From assembly GCA_964548175.1 (NCBI GenBank), contig CAZJQS010000003.1, positions 102,033 to 166,032 of the forward strand: DNA of 64,000 nucleotides, given 5' to 3'. The DNA comes from JANQPA01 sp964548175. GTDB taxonomy: Bacteria; Bacteroidota; Bacteroidia; Chitinophagales; Saprospiraceae. Every line of letters starts with the position of its first letter. Position 1 is the first letter of the stretch. Shown here in pieces: positions 15,781-25,765 of this stretch. The translations under genes were made by a program, and so were the position numbers. The notes beneath the pieces were generated by a model that did not search any database, was not told where the DNA came from, and saw nothing but the letters and a program-made list of their open reading frames with translations.

Positions 15781-18321
15781 ATGGTAATCAAACTTCGCTT
15801 CCTTTTTCTGCTACTGGTACTAAGCACGTCCGGAGTTTACGGACAATTGCAGTCGCCCGATGAATTTCTCCCTCACCGCATAGGTGAGCAATTCACACCT
15901 CATCATCTACTGGTAGACTACATGCAGCATGTGGCCGCCAACAGCCCCAACGTTCGTCTAGTTCAGTACGGCATGACGAATGAAAAACGACCGTTGCTTC
16001 TGATGTACATTTCTACGCCGGAAAACCTGGCCCGCCTGGATGAGATCAGAGAAAATAATTTGAGGCGGACGGGAATGGTAGAGGGAGCGGCCGAACCTGC
16101 GCTCGACCGGGCCATCGTCTGGCTTAGTTTTAGTGTTCACGGCAACGAAGCCTCCGGTTCTGAGAGCTCAATGCCCACTGTATATGCTTTGGCCGATCCG
16201 GAAAACCGGCGCACGCAGGCATGGCTGGAAAATACCGTGGTCATCGTCGACCCCTGTATCAATCCGGATGGCTACTCCCGCTATACGCATTGGTTCAGGG
16301 GAAATGCACACACGACCCCCAACCCGAACCCCGATGTTTACGAACACGATGAACCCTGGCCGGGAGGGCGGGTCAATCACTACCTTTTTGACCTAAACCG
16401 CGACTGGGCCTGGCAAACGCAGGTGGAGTCCCATGCACGCCTCAAAATGTACCACCAGTGGATGCCGCATGTACATGCTGACTTCCATGAAATGGGCTAT
16501 AACAGCCCCTATTATTTTGCGCCGGCCGCCCGGCCCTATCACGAATACATCACCGACTGGCAGGTGGACTTTCAAAAAGCCGTTGGGAAAAACCATGCTA
16601 AATACTTCGACGAACAAGGCTGGCTGTATTTTACCGGTCAGGTCTATGACTTGCTCTACCCCAGCTACGGCGACACCTGGCCGACTTACAACGGCGCCAT
16701 CGGAATGACTTACGAACAGGCCGGCGGCGGCGGCGCGGGAAGAGCAGTTTTACTGAATAACGGGGATACGCTTACCCTCGAAGACCGCATTATGCACCAC
16801 TACACCACCGCCTTGTCTACCGTAGAAGTGTCTTCCAATAATGCAGCTGAATTGCTTTATAATTTTGCTCAGTATTATCAAAAAAACAGGAACGATCCAC
16901 AGGGCGCCTACCGTACTTTTATCATCAAGGGCTCTAATACTCCGGATAAACTGAAGGCTTTCTGCACTCTTCTGGATAAAAACAAGATCCAATACGGACG
17001 GGCACAGGGAAAACCGGCTCTGGAAACCTACAATTACCAAACCGGCTCCACCAAACGAGTGACTGTAGAAGAAAATGACCTGGTCATCAGCGCCTTCCAG
17101 CCCAAAGCCGTCCTTGTACAGGCCCTGCTGGACCCCAACACTTATGTGGAAGATTCCTTGACTTATGACATCACTGCCTGGTCACTACCCTACGCCTACG
17201 GCCTGGAAGCATACGCCAGTAAAGAAAGGGTAAGGGTCAATCCTGGATATTCCTTCCCGGCTTATCGCACTATGGGTTCTGCAGACACTGATGTTTATGC
17301 CTATCTCGTTCGTTGGGAAGCGCTTCAAAGCAGCCGCTTTTTATCTGCGGTTCTACAACACGACATCAAAGTTCGTTTTGCCACCGATAACTTCCGCATC
17401 GAAGACAAAGACTATGCTCCCGGAACTTTGATCATTACAAAGGCAGATAATCGCAAAATGGGTGATCGTTTCCACCAGTTGGTCACTAAACTGGCTGACG
17501 ATATGGAGCAAGCTGTGGAGCCGGTCAAAACCGGCCTGGTGCAACAGGGAGTCGATTTCGGCTCCAGAGACGTTCAATTTCTCCAGACACCCCAGGTGGC
17601 GGTGCTTGCAGGGGAAGGAACCAGTACCAACAATTATGGCCAGATCTGGTATTATTTCGAACAGGATATCGATTACCCTTTCCATGCCATTGCCGTCGGT
17701 GATCTGCGTTCGGTAGACCTTTCCGCCTATAATGTTTTGGTGCTGCCGGAAGGCAACTATCGCCTGAGCGATTCCGATCTGTCCAGGATATCTTCCTGGG
17801 TATCCGATGGCGGCCGCCTGATCGCTGTGGGCAGTAGTGTAAGAAAATTGGAAGATCGGCAAGGTTTCGCGCTGACCCGCTATGCTTCAGAATCTGCTAA
17901 AAACGAGGCGCAACGCAGAGCGGATCAGGAAAGGCTGGATAGCAGACTGCTGGATTACGGGGGAGAACGTCGCCGCTCTGCTGTAGATTTCAATCCCGGC
18001 TCCATCGTTCAGCTTAACCTTGATAAAACGCATCCGCTGGCCTTTGGGCTTTCCGATACCTATTTTTCGCTAAAAACCAACAGCCTGGTTTATGAGCCTC
18101 TCAAAGATGCCTGGAACGTTGGCGTAGTCCCCAAGGATCCCATCATAAAAGGCTTTATGGGATACCAACTCAAGAAAGAGGTCAAACGCTCCGTCACCTT
18201 TGCCGTGGAGAACAAAGGAAGAGGCGCCGTTATCTATATGGTGGACAATCCGCTCTTCCGTTCCTTCTGGGAAAATGGAAAGCTTCTGTTCAGTAATGCA
18301 CTGTTCTTCGCAGGGCAGTAA
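15781..18321 (+). CDS. Secreted M14 family zinc carboxypeptidase
   Basis: I use ATG 15781 because MVIKLRFLFLLLVLSTSGVY gives an ideal signal peptide; upstream ATGs at 15748 and 15712 add a non-signal leader. The M14 domain has the zinc ligands in LSFSVHGNEASGSES, an Arg/Asn-binding stretch in NPDGYSRYTHWFRG and DLNRDWAWQT, and a third ligand region in VHADFHEMGYNSPYYFAPAA. About 847 residues in total, with a C-terminal glutamine-amidotransferase-like/ThuA-like portion (VAVLAGEGTSTNNYGQIWYY, LPEGNYRLSDSDLSRISSWV). No T9SS sorting domain is visible, so it is probably periplasmic. It trims peptides, perhaps as nutrient scavenging. Confidence 0.9.
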   Translation: MVIKLRFLFLLLVLSTSGVYGQLQSPDEFLPHRIGEQFTPHHLLVDYMQHVAANSPNVRLVQYGMTNEKRPLLLMYISTPENLARLDEIRENNLRRTGMVEGAAEPALDRAIVWLSFSVHGNEASGSESSMPTVYALADPENRRTQAWLENTVVIVDPCINPDGYSRYTHWFRGNAHTTPNPNPDVYEHDEPWPGGRVNHYLFDLNRDWAWQTQVESHARLKMYHQWMPHVHADFHEMGYNSPYYFAPAARPYHEYITDWQVDFQKAVGKNHAKYFDEQGWLYFTGQVYDLLYPSYGDTWPTYNGAIGMTYEQAGGGGAGRAVLLNNGDTLTLEDRIMHHYTTALSTVEVSSNNAAELLYNFAQYYQKNRNDPQGAYRTFIIKGSNTPDKLKAFCTLLDKNKIQYGRAQGKPALETYNYQTGSTKRVTVEENDLVISAFQPKAVLVQALLDPNTYVEDSLTYDITAWSLPYAYGLEAYASKERVRVNPGYSFPAYRTMGSADTDVYAYLVRWEALQSSRFLSAVLQHDIKVRFATDNFRIEDKDYAPGTLIITKADNRKMGDRFHQLVTKLADDMEQAVEPVKTGLVQQGVDFGSRDVQFLQTPQVAVLAGEGTSTNNYGQIWYYFEQDIDYPFHAIAVGDLRSVDLSAYNVLVLPEGNYRLSDSDLSRISSWVSDGGRLIAVGSSVRKLEDRQGFALTRYASESAKNEAQRRADQERLDSRLLDYGGERRRSAVDFNPGSIVQLNLDKTHPLAFGLSDTYFSLKTNSLVYEPLKDAWNVGVVPKDPIIKGFMGYQLKKEVKRSVTFAVENKGRGAVIYMVDNPLFRSFWENGKLLFSNALFFAGQ

Positions 18322-18739
18322 GCGTGTTTTTCTAAAAGAGGGATCATCCCTGATTTAGAGAGACCACAAGTCATTAATTGCTTGATTTTAATGGTGGTGG
18401 GTTGTCGGTTACTTGCTTGCCCAGAAAGAGCAAAACATTTGCAGAGCCCTTACTGAGCAGTAAATAGGCCCCGGCTTTATGCCCACCACTCAGATGACAA
18501 CTTTTTAAAGACTGAAAATCAAACGATTAAATTAGCGATCAAAATTCCGGGATGTCACATGTTGTTACATTAGTTTGGCATAGGCAGGACAAATCCTGAT
18601 TTTATTTGCACCGTTTTAACCTTTTGAAGAATAATTTTGTTGAAATTTATTGACACAATAAAATTTCACAAGCATTCTATTTTTCTCGATTGGGAAAACG
18701 CCATCTAAATAAATAAAAAGACAAAGCCTGCCAAACAAG
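18322..18739. other. 418-base gene-free stretch with a short dispersed repeat
   Basis: No coding frame is convincing. At 18337-18360 there is AGAGGGATCATCCCTGATTT plus AGAG, whose core recurs with two mismatches at 26808-26829. Near 18540 CAAAATTCCGGGATG resembles GAAAATTTCGGGATG (26861), so both may be ends of one old element. The 3' part carries a TAATTTTG promoter-like element. Confidence 0.5.
18605..18639 (+). promoter_or_regulatory. Possible promoter of the secreted protease gene
   Basis: TTTG at 18605-18608 and TAATTTTG at 18632-18639 resemble the Bacteroidota -33 and -7 elements, about 100 bp before the ATG. The 23-bp spacer is slightly longer than usual, so support is moderate. Confidence 0.4.
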
Positions 18740-21700
18740 ATGTTACGAATTTACGCCTTATCCATCCTGATGAGCTGTATGGGGACGCTGCTCATCGCCC
18801 AAAACACCAAAACACCCCTCATTGCTCCCACAAAAGCACCGCTTAGTGAAGTAGATAAAGTAGTCATGCCCCCGGTGGATAATGAGGTCTTGCTGGAAGC
18901 GGAAATGGCCCGTCGCAGGCCAGGCGTTGCCCCCCAGTTTGCTAAAGCTTTTGAAGTAGACATCAGCCCCGAGACGCACGGCAACTGGGAAACGCTGGAC
19001 AACGGCCTCGTCGTCTGGCGCCTGATAATCGTTTCAAAAAACGCCTACTCCATCAATCTGGGGTTTTCGGAATATTACATGCCCAAGGGAAGCCAGATGA
19101 TCTTTTATACTCCCGATAAAGAGCGGATCATGGGGCCCTTTACCAAAGCAGATAACGAAGAGCATGCACAATTGTGGACACCCATATTTGAAGGCGACCG
19201 CCTCGTGATAGAAGTCAGCCTTCCCGCCCGCCTGAAATCAGCGCTCAACCTTCGGCTGATCGCCGTTAATCACGACTTTCTGAACTTTTCCAAAATATCC
19301 GCTTCCGGAAGCTGCAACCTTGATGTCGTTTGTAGTGCCGATGACGGCTGGGAAATCAACGACATCTACAGAGACGCCATACAGTCAGTAGGCATCTACG
19401 GATTTGGAGGCACCAATTTCTGTACAGGCTTTTTGATCAATACCACCGCCAATGATTGCCGGCCTTACTTTATGACCGCCTTTCACTGTGGCGTTACGAC
19501 CAATAACGCGCCTTCGGTAGTCGTTTACTGGAATTATCAGAATAGCACCTGCCGGACGCCGAGGTCCTCCTCCAGTGGCAACCCTGGTAACGGCAGGCTT
19601 CAGGAGCTCAATTCCGGCGCACGGCTGGTATCCACCTACAGAAGATCAGACTTTACGCTGCTGGAACTGGACGACGAAGTCCCCGAATCCGCCAATGCTT
19701 ATTTTGCAGGCTGGACGCGGGAGTCGACTCCCCCAAAAGATACAGTCATATGCATCCACCATCCCAACTCCAGTGAAAAAAGAATTAGCTACTCTTTCCA
19801 AACGACCTTCATGGGAGAATGGGCCTCAGAAGATACCCCCGTTCCGGACGGCGACCATATCGTTGTGCCTCGCTGGGATATCGGGACCACCGAGGTGGGG
19901 TCCTCTGGAGGCCCTTTACTGAACAAAAAAGGCCAGGTCGTCGGACAGTTGCACGGCGGCTTTGCGGATTGTAACAATTTCTTTTATGACTCCTTCGGTG
20001 CATTTTCCGTATCCTGGACCGGCGGACGCTCCAACTTTTCCAGTCTGGGGCCTCATCTCGATCCGATAAAAAGCAATGCTCAAAGCATAGATGGCCGTCT
20101 GCAAAGGGTATGTGCCTACAACCTCACGCCCTCTGTTGTCCGGCAGGAAATCTGCCTCCCGGATACGGCACTCTATTTGATTACACTCAGCGACAATTTC
20201 ACTCTTCCAGTCACTCTCAGAGCAGAAGGCCTGCCCTTGGGTATGGAGGCGGCATTTAGTCAAAACCCGGCTATAGCCGGGCAAACCGTTCAGATCCGCG
20301 TTACTGCTGTAGATACTTTCCCATCCGGAATTTATACCTTCACGGTTTTTGGAAGCAGCAATGAGGAAGTTGTTTCCACCTCACTGGAATTACATATTTC
20401 CAGCAGCTTACCCGGTAAAAGCCAGTTGGTCAAACCCGCTGACCAGATGACCGATGTGACGAGTGTCATCAACTTCGTTTGGGAAAAACAGGAGGTCTTC
20501 ACTTCTTACCACCTTCAGATCAGCCGGGATAGTTTATTTAATGCCCTCGTTGCCGACTTAACTTTTATCGATACCAACCAGGTGCAGTATGAAGTCTCGC
20601 CGGAACAACAATATTTCTGGCGTGTCAGAGCGGAAAACATCTGCGGGAACGGCTCCTGGTCGGAAGTCAGAGCCTTTCGCACGGCAGATATCGCCTGTGA
20701 TCAAAGGGTCTCGAATGACCTTCCGAAGAGCCTCAGCGTTGAAGGCACTTCCTCTGTAACTTCAACCATCCATTTCCGCAACCCCGGTCAGATCACCAAG
20801 ATCAGTATTGAGGACCTTGACATTGACCACACTTTTATCGGCGACCTCAAGGCTACGCTAACGGCGCCTTCAGGAAAAGTCATCCGTTTATTTGACCGCA
20901 TCGGCTCGCCGGAGATCATTTTCGGTTGTGACGGTGACGACATAAAGGTTTCTTTTTCGGACGAAGCCGGTCAGACTGCCGATGCGCTGGAGAATATTTG
21001 CAATAATAAGCCGGCTGTCTCCGGAACTTTTCAACCGATCGACCCCTTTTCTAACCTAGTTGGGGAACCTGCTGCAGGGATTTGGACGCTTAAAATAGAA
21101 GACATCAGCAACCAAGATGGTGGCCAGCTTAATGGTTGGAAATTAAATATTTGCGCCACTCAACCCAAAGGCATCCTCCTTACGCCTTCCACTCAGCGAA
21201 TGGAGCTCTGCGCGGGCCGCGAAGCAGCTTTTGACCTCCTTATCGGTTCGGGTTTTGACGCTGCCGGTGCGACTTTATCGCACCAGGGGCTTCCTTCAGA
21301 GGCTTCTCTGCAATTCAGCCAGAACCCGGTTGAACCCGGATCGACGGTGACGATAGCGGTGGGAGGCCTTATAACTCCGGGTGACTATCCGCTGGAAATC
21401 TTAGCCAGCGACTCGACGAATATTTTTTCCACCCAAATAATTATACGGGTTGTCACACAGCCTGATCAACCTACTTTGCAAACTCCGGAACCGGAAGAAC
21501 TGTTGTTAACCGCCACGCCCAGCCTTACCTGGCGGGACTCTGAGGCGGCGGTCACCTACACGCTGGAGGTAGCACGGGACAATTTGTTTACGGACACCAT
21601 CTTAGTGGAACAGCTGACAAGTTCCAGCTATACTTTTTTGGAACCCCTGTCGCCGGGTATCTATTACTGGAGGGTTGCGGCCGGCAATGCCTGCGACCGG

Positions 21701-22003
21701 TTCATTTCTGAGGTTCGCTCTTTCGATATTTCCACCACCGAGGTTGATGCACCTGTCCCGATCCGTCTGATGCTGTATCCTAATCCTGCCCGAGATCAGC
21801 TTACGCTGGATTTTGGAGGAGCCACCGTCCACGAGCTCGGATGGCGGATAAGAGCAGTGAACGGCCAGATCCTGCTGAACGGCAGGGAGCCTCTTGCGGG
21901 CATGACCACCATTAACCTCAGCGATTTGCCGGAAGGACTTTATTTGCTGGAAATAACCTCTAAGGACTTTTCCGTTGTAAGAAAAATAATCAAGCAGGAG
22001 TAA
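18740..22003 (+). CDS. T9SS-secreted trypsin-like serine protease with P-domain
   Basis: This 1087-residue protein has a signal peptide, a pro-region to about 195, and a lysyl-endopeptidase-like protease with catalytic His249 (MTAFHCG), Asp304 (RRSDFTLLELD) and Ser389 (GSSGGPLLNKKG). Cysteine-rich spacing (CTGFLINTTANDC, CIHHPNSS) suits the family. An Ig/Fn-like module (about 560-650) follows, then a proprotein-convertase P-domain (about 653-806; IEDLDIDHTFIGDLKATLTA, GIWTLKIEDISNQDGGQL). Another Fn-like module leads to the T9SS type A sorting domain (LYPNPARDQLTLDFGG to the end). It is exported across the outer membrane and attached or released there. Confidence 0.92.
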   Translation: MLRIYALSILMSCMGTLLIAQNTKTPLIAPTKAPLSEVDKVVMPPVDNEVLLEAEMARRRPGVAPQFAKAFEVDISPETHGNWETLDNGLVVWRLIIVSKNAYSINLGFSEYYMPKGSQMIFYTPDKERIMGPFTKADNEEHAQLWTPIFEGDRLVIEVSLPARLKSALNLRLIAVNHDFLNFSKISASGSCNLDVVCSADDGWEINDIYRDAIQSVGIYGFGGTNFCTGFLINTTANDCRPYFMTAFHCGVTTNNAPSVVVYWNYQNSTCRTPRSSSSGNPGNGRLQELNSGARLVSTYRRSDFTLLELDDEVPESANAYFAGWTRESTPPKDTVICIHHPNSSEKRISYSFQTTFMGEWASEDTPVPDGDHIVVPRWDIGTTEVGSSGGPLLNKKGQVVGQLHGGFADCNNFFYDSFGAFSVSWTGGRSNFSSLGPHLDPIKSNAQSIDGRLQRVCAYNLTPSVVRQEICLPDTALYLITLSDNFTLPVTLRAEGLPLGMEAAFSQNPAIAGQTVQIRVTAVDTFPSGIYTFTVFGSSNEEVVSTSLELHISSSLPGKSQLVKPADQMTDVTSVINFVWEKQEVFTSYHLQISRDSLFNALVADLTFIDTNQVQYEVSPEQQYFWRVRAENICGNGSWSEVRAFRTADIACDQRVSNDLPKSLSVEGTSSVTSTIHFRNPGQITKISIEDLDIDHTFIGDLKATLTAPSGKVIRLFDRIGSPEIIFGCDGDDIKVSFSDEAGQTADALENICNNKPAVSGTFQPIDPFSNLVGEPAAGIWTLKIEDISNQDGGQLNGWKLNICATQPKGILLTPSTQRMELCAGREAAFDLLIGSGFDAAGATLSHQGLPSEASLQFSQNPVEPGSTVTIAVGGLITPGDYPLEILASDSTNIFSTQIIIRVVTQPDQPTLQTPEPEELLLTATPSLTWRDSEAAVTYTLEVARDNLFTDTILVEQLTSSSYTFLEPLSPGIYYWRVAAGNACDRFISEVRSFDISTTEVDAPVPIRLMLYPNPARDQLTLDFGGATVHELGWRIRAVNGQILLNGREPLAGMTTINLSDLPEGLYLLEITSKDFSVVRKIIKQE

Positions 22004-22090
22004 GTACGCAACTATCTGAAAAGTTATGCTCACCTACCTGGCCATCAAGGAAGGTATGCACCAGCTCGTTTCAAACACACACATAAACCT

Positions 22091-23554
22091 ATGAAATATT
22101 TTTCTTTGATATTTTCGATCTTAATACTTCCTCTTGCCGGCATGAATGCTCAGGATCACATTCAAAGGTCTGTAGATCAACTGGCTGCTGATCCATCATT
22201 GAAACATGCAAGCCTTAGCATCTGCGTGATCAACCTCGACAACGGACGTGTGGTGGCCAGTTATGAGCCTCAGCGAAGTTTGGTCCCGGCTTCAGCGCTG
22301 AAATTAATAAGCACGGCAACGGCCTATGCCGTACTTGGAGAGCATTATACTTACGGCACCGACCTTTTGATACAGGGGCAGGTCAATTCTGAAGGTATCC
22401 TCAGGGGAAATGTCATCATCAAAGGCAGTGGAGATCCCTCGCTGGGCTCAGCAGAATGGGAGGAGGCGGAATCCTTTGAAAGAGTGATCGAAAAATTCAA
22501 GCTGGCCCTCCAGCAAAAAGGCATCCGGAAGATCGACGGCTTCATAATCGGTGATGACAGTTATTTTTCCACTGCTGCTACTCCCAAAAGCTGGACACTC
22601 AATGACCTTGGAAATTATTATGCAGCGGGAGTACATGGATTAAATATCCACGACAATCTATACTACCTGAAATTCCGTCAGAATGGTCAACTCGGCGCCA
22701 TCCCTCCGGTTTATTCCATTAGCCCGACGGTAGCCGGCCTGAACATTATTAATGAAGTAAAATCAGCCGGCAGTCGAACGGGTGACAATGCCTACATTTA
22801 TGGTACTCCATTTACCTATCTCAGGTATATACGCGGAAGTATACCTATCGGAAGCGGTTTGTTCGAAATAAAAGGAGCGATTCCCGATCCCCCTCTTTTT
22901 GCCGCCCAACAATTGGAAGTGGCGCTCCGGCGCTCCGGGATTGAAACCACTCAGGGCGCCATCAGTCAGCGGCTGATGGCGCTGAGACAATTAGAGCCCG
23001 ACGGTCAGGCACAGCACTTGTTGCGGCAATCTTCGCCGGAGCTGGTACAGATCATTGAGCGAACGTTGTTTAAAAGCGTCAATTTATATGCGGAAGCATT
23101 GGTTCACACCCTGGGCAAAGTGCAGGGAAAGGAAGGAAATACCGAATCAGGGCTTGAGGTGATCTACGATTACTGGAAAGATCAGAATGTGGACATGGAG
23201 GCGGCCTTTCTGGAGGACGGCAGCGGGCTTTCTCCTAAAAATGCCATCAGCGCCGGACTCATGGCTGAGCTCCTTTACCGGATGTCGCGCCGCCGTGACT
23301 TTCAGGCGTTCAGAGACGCCATACCGCTGGCCGGACGGACGGGCAGCATTTCGGGGAAATTTCGCGGCACAGCCGCCGAAGGTCGGCTATGGGCCAAGAG
23401 TGGGACGCTGGCCAGAGTGCGCACTTACGCCGGATACGGGAACAGCAAGGGAGGGCGGCAATACAGCTTTGCGGTATTGATCAATAATTACTCCGGCGGT
23501 GGCAGCGTTATAAGACAAAAGCTCGATCAATTTCTTATAGACCTGTGTCGATAG
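22091..23554 (+). CDS. dacB: D-alanyl-D-alanine carboxypeptidase/endopeptidase (PBP4, S13)
   Basis: This 487-residue periplasmic protein has a signal peptide (MKYFSLIFSILILPLAGMNA) and the three penicillin-binding motifs: SALK (Ser68-Lys71), SVN in FKSVNLYAEALVHTL, and KSG in LWAKSGTLARVRTY. An inserted domain between the first two is typical of PBP4. It trims and cleaves peptidoglycan cross-links. It follows the T9SS protease by 87 bp in the same direction. Confidence 0.94.
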   Translation: MKYFSLIFSILILPLAGMNAQDHIQRSVDQLAADPSLKHASLSICVINLDNGRVVASYEPQRSLVPASALKLISTATAYAVLGEHYTYGTDLLIQGQVNSEGILRGNVIIKGSGDPSLGSAEWEEAESFERVIEKFKLALQQKGIRKIDGFIIGDDSYFSTAATPKSWTLNDLGNYYAAGVHGLNIHDNLYYLKFRQNGQLGAIPPVYSISPTVAGLNIINEVKSAGSRTGDNAYIYGTPFTYLRYIRGSIPIGSGLFEIKGAIPDPPLFAAQQLEVALRRSGIETTQGAISQRLMALRQLEPDGQAQHLLRQSSPELVQIIERTLFKSVNLYAEALVHTLGKVQGKEGNTESGLEVIYDYWKDQNVDMEAAFLEDGSGLSPKNAISAGLMAELLYRMSRRRDFQAFRDAIPLAGRTGSISGKFRGTAAEGRLWAKSGTLARVRTYAGYGNSKGGRQYSFAVLINNYSGGGSVIRQKLDQFLIDLCR

Positions 23555-23607
23555 AAATCAAAATCTGTCGACAAATGTTTTACCTTTGACCAAACGACAT
23601 ATGCAAC

Positions 23608-24342
23608 ATGAGAGTCATTAATATCCTTACTATCTTTCTTTTTTTCACCATCGGCCTGTTCCTGATGACCGCCTGTCAGAATGACCAAAAGATAGATAGT
23701 CCTTTCAACGATAATGATCGTCCTTCTTTGGATGATTTTTACGATCCTTCGGAAGATACTTCAGCTTCCACCGGATCTGACGGCATCAAGGAGGATTACA
23801 TCAATACCAACCGGGTCCTTTGGCAAAAGCCGGAAATGATCATTCAACTAATGGGAGATATTGAGAATAAGGTCATTGCAGATATCGGAGCCGGCGGCAG
23901 GGGGTTCTTTTCTCTGCGACTTGCACCCAAGGCCGGAAAAGTCATTGCGCTGGATACTGACGCCAAAGCGCTTAAAAGTCTGGACACCATCCGGCAGCTG
24001 CAACTGCCGGAAGATGCTCAGCCAAAGCTGGAATTGAGGCTAACGCCCTCCGACGAACCTAACCTGGAAGAAAATGAGGTGGATATTGTTTTTATGTCTA
24101 ATGTGTATATCTATCTGCCGAACCGGGTGGAATATATGCGCAATCTCAGGTCCTTGCTCAAGGAATCGGGAAAGGTAATGATCGTGGATTTCAAGAAAAA
24201 AAGAACGCCTATCGGGCCCAACTCGTCATTTCGTGTCCCGCTATATATTGTAGAGCAAGAGTTGGAGGAAGCCGGTTATAAAAATATCCGAACGAATGAC
24301 ACTGCATTAGATTACCAGTACATTGTCATTGCAGAGAAGTAA
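23608..24342 (+). CDS. Class I SAM-dependent methyltransferase with a lipoprotein signal
   Basis: The first 23 residues (FFTIGLFLMTAC) look like a lipoprotein signal with cysteine in the lipobox, followed by an acidic, flexible linker and a Rossmann methyltransferase. Motif I is IADIGAGGRGFFSLRLAP, then KVIALDTDAKAL, the acidic post-motif, and DIVFMSNVYIYLPN. A methyltransferase on the outside of the cytoplasmic membrane would lack SAM, so either the signal is a membrane anchor with the enzyme inside, or the protein has taken another role. Such lipoprotein-like methyltransferases recur in Bacteroidota. Substrate unknown. Confidence 0.8.
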   Translation: MRVINILTIFLFFTIGLFLMTACQNDQKIDSPFNDNDRPSLDDFYDPSEDTSASTGSDGIKEDYINTNRVLWQKPEMIIQLMGDIENKVIADIGAGGRGFFSLRLAPKAGKVIALDTDAKALKSLDTIRQLQLPEDAQPKLELRLTPSDEPNLEENEVDIVFMSNVYIYLPNRVEYMRNLRSLLKESGKVMIVDFKKKRTPIGPNSSFRVPLYIVEQELEEAGYKNIRTNDTALDYQYIVIAEK

Positions 24343-24392
24343 AAAAGAGGAGCGCCTGCAGCGTTCAGGACTGGCGGCGCTTCTCCTCTTTT
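24343..24392. terminator. Bidirectional terminator
   Basis: AAAAGAGGAGCGCC (from 24343) pairs with GGCGC-TTCTCCTCTTTT (to 24392), one bulged T aside, with A- and T-tracts at the two ends. It separates the converging methyltransferase and purA genes and overlaps the purA stop codon. Confidence 0.85.
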
Positions 24393-25677
24393 ACACTTCC
24401 GCCTGAATATTTCTTTGAATCAACTCCTGCCGGGCCGGCCCTGTTGAGACCATCGTTACCGGCACCTGGAGGTGAGTTTCGAGTGCTTTTATGAAATCCT
24501 TGGCTTGTGCGGGCAACTCCTCATAGTCGGAGATGCCTTCCAGCGAACTTTGCCAGCCATCGAAAGACTTCAGCAGAGGTTCGACCTCCACATCGCATAG
24601 ATCGTAGGGCAACTGATCTGTTGTTACACCATCGATCTGATAGTGTGTGGCCATCATAAGGTGGCTGAAAATATTGAGGACGTCAATTTTGGTGATGACC
24701 AGTTGGGTGACGCCGTTGAGCATGATGGTATATTTCAGCTGAGGCAGGTCGATCCATCCACAGCGACGAGGGCGGCCTGTGGTGGCGCCAAATTCGGCCC
24801 CTTCTTTTCTAAGGAGTTCGCCCATCTCGTCGTGCAATTCCGTAGGAAAAGGTCCGGAACCCACGCGTGTGCAATAGGCTTTACTGATGCCGATCACTTC
24901 GCCTATTTTTCGGGTGGCCACGCCCAGCCCCGTACAGACGCCGGCTGTAATGGTATTGGATGAAGTGACAAAAGGATAGGTACCGTAGTCAATATCGAGC
25001 ATTGATCCCTGAGCGCCTTCCGCCAGTACTCTTTTACCCTCCGCCAGTGCCTGATTAATGAAATATTCTCCGTTGACCTGAGAAAGTTTTCTGAATTTCT
25101 CGAGGCTCTGCAGCCAGCGTTCTTCCTCCGCTTCCAGGTCAAACTCAAAGGGAGGATATTGCTCCAGCAATCTGAGGTGCTTTTCTTTAAGCGCCTTGTA
25201 TTTTTTATCGAAATTCGCAGATAAAAGATCCCCAGCTCTCAGCCCGTTCCTGCCGGTCTTATCCATGTAGGTGGGGCCTATTCCTTTAAGGGTGGAGCCG
25301 ATTTTCGCTTTTCCTTTTGCATTTTCAGAAGCAGCATCCAGATAACGATGAGTGGGCAATATCAAATGAGCTTTATAGGCTACCAGGAGGCGGTCCTGAT
25401 AATCAATTTGGGCGTCATCCAGTTTTGACAATTCTTTTTCGAGGGTAACCGGATCCACTACTACCCCGTTACCGATCAGGTTGATCAGGTTTTCGCGAAA
25501 AATACCAGAAGGGATGGTGTGTAAAACAAACTTTTGATTATTGATCTTAAGCGTATGGCCCGCATTTGGCCCCCCTTGAAATCGAGCAACAATATCGTAG
25601 TCCTTAGCCAGATGATCTACAATTTTACCTTTTCCCTCGTCCCCCCACTGTAAACCCAAAATTACATCAACATTCAT
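24391..25677 (-). CDS. purA: Adenylosuccinate synthetase
   Basis: Start at ATG 25677 (MNVDVILGLQWGDEGKGKIV); the open frame continues 21 codons upstream but without family similarity. The 428-residue enzyme joins IMP and aspartate with GTP in AMP synthesis. Motifs: GDEGKGK (P-loop-like), FQGGPNAGHTL (catalytic His), GSTLKGIGPTYMDKTGRNGLR, EGAQGSMLDIDYGTYPFVTS, and GRPRRCGWIDL. It heads a minus-strand block; STAS, Fur and Rel genes lie upstream with larger gaps. Confidence 0.97.
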   Translation of the reverse strand: MNVDVILGLQWGDEGKGKIVDHLAKDYDIVARFQGGPNAGHTLKINNQKFVLHTIPSGIFRENLINLIGNGVVVDPVTLEKELSKLDDAQIDYQDRLLVAYKAHLILPTHRYLDAASENAKGKAKIGSTLKGIGPTYMDKTGRNGLRAGDLLSANFDKKYKALKEKHLRLLEQYPPFEFDLEAEEERWLQSLEKFRKLSQVNGEYFINQALAEGKRVLAEGAQGSMLDIDYGTYPFVTSSNTITAGVCTGLGVATRKIGEVIGISKAYCTRVGSGPFPTELHDEMGELLRKEGAEFGATTGRPRRCGWIDLPQLKYTIMLNGVTQLVITKIDVLNIFSHLMMATHYQIDGVTTDQLPYDLCDVEVEPLLKSFDGWQSSLEGISDYEELPAQAKDFIKALETHLQVPVTMVSTGPARQELIQRNIQAEV

Positions 25678-25765
25678 TAGCAAGCAGGTTATTAATAATT
25701 CTAAAAACAAAGTAACTGTTGAGAGGCTGTCCCAAAACAATTACAATACATCTAACCGGCTAAAG

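Noticed and set aside
25721..25738. GAGAGGCTGTCCCAAAAC resembling an insertion-sequence end
   Set aside because: Only a single arm is visible and no transposase is nearby; 18 bases alone do not support an element.
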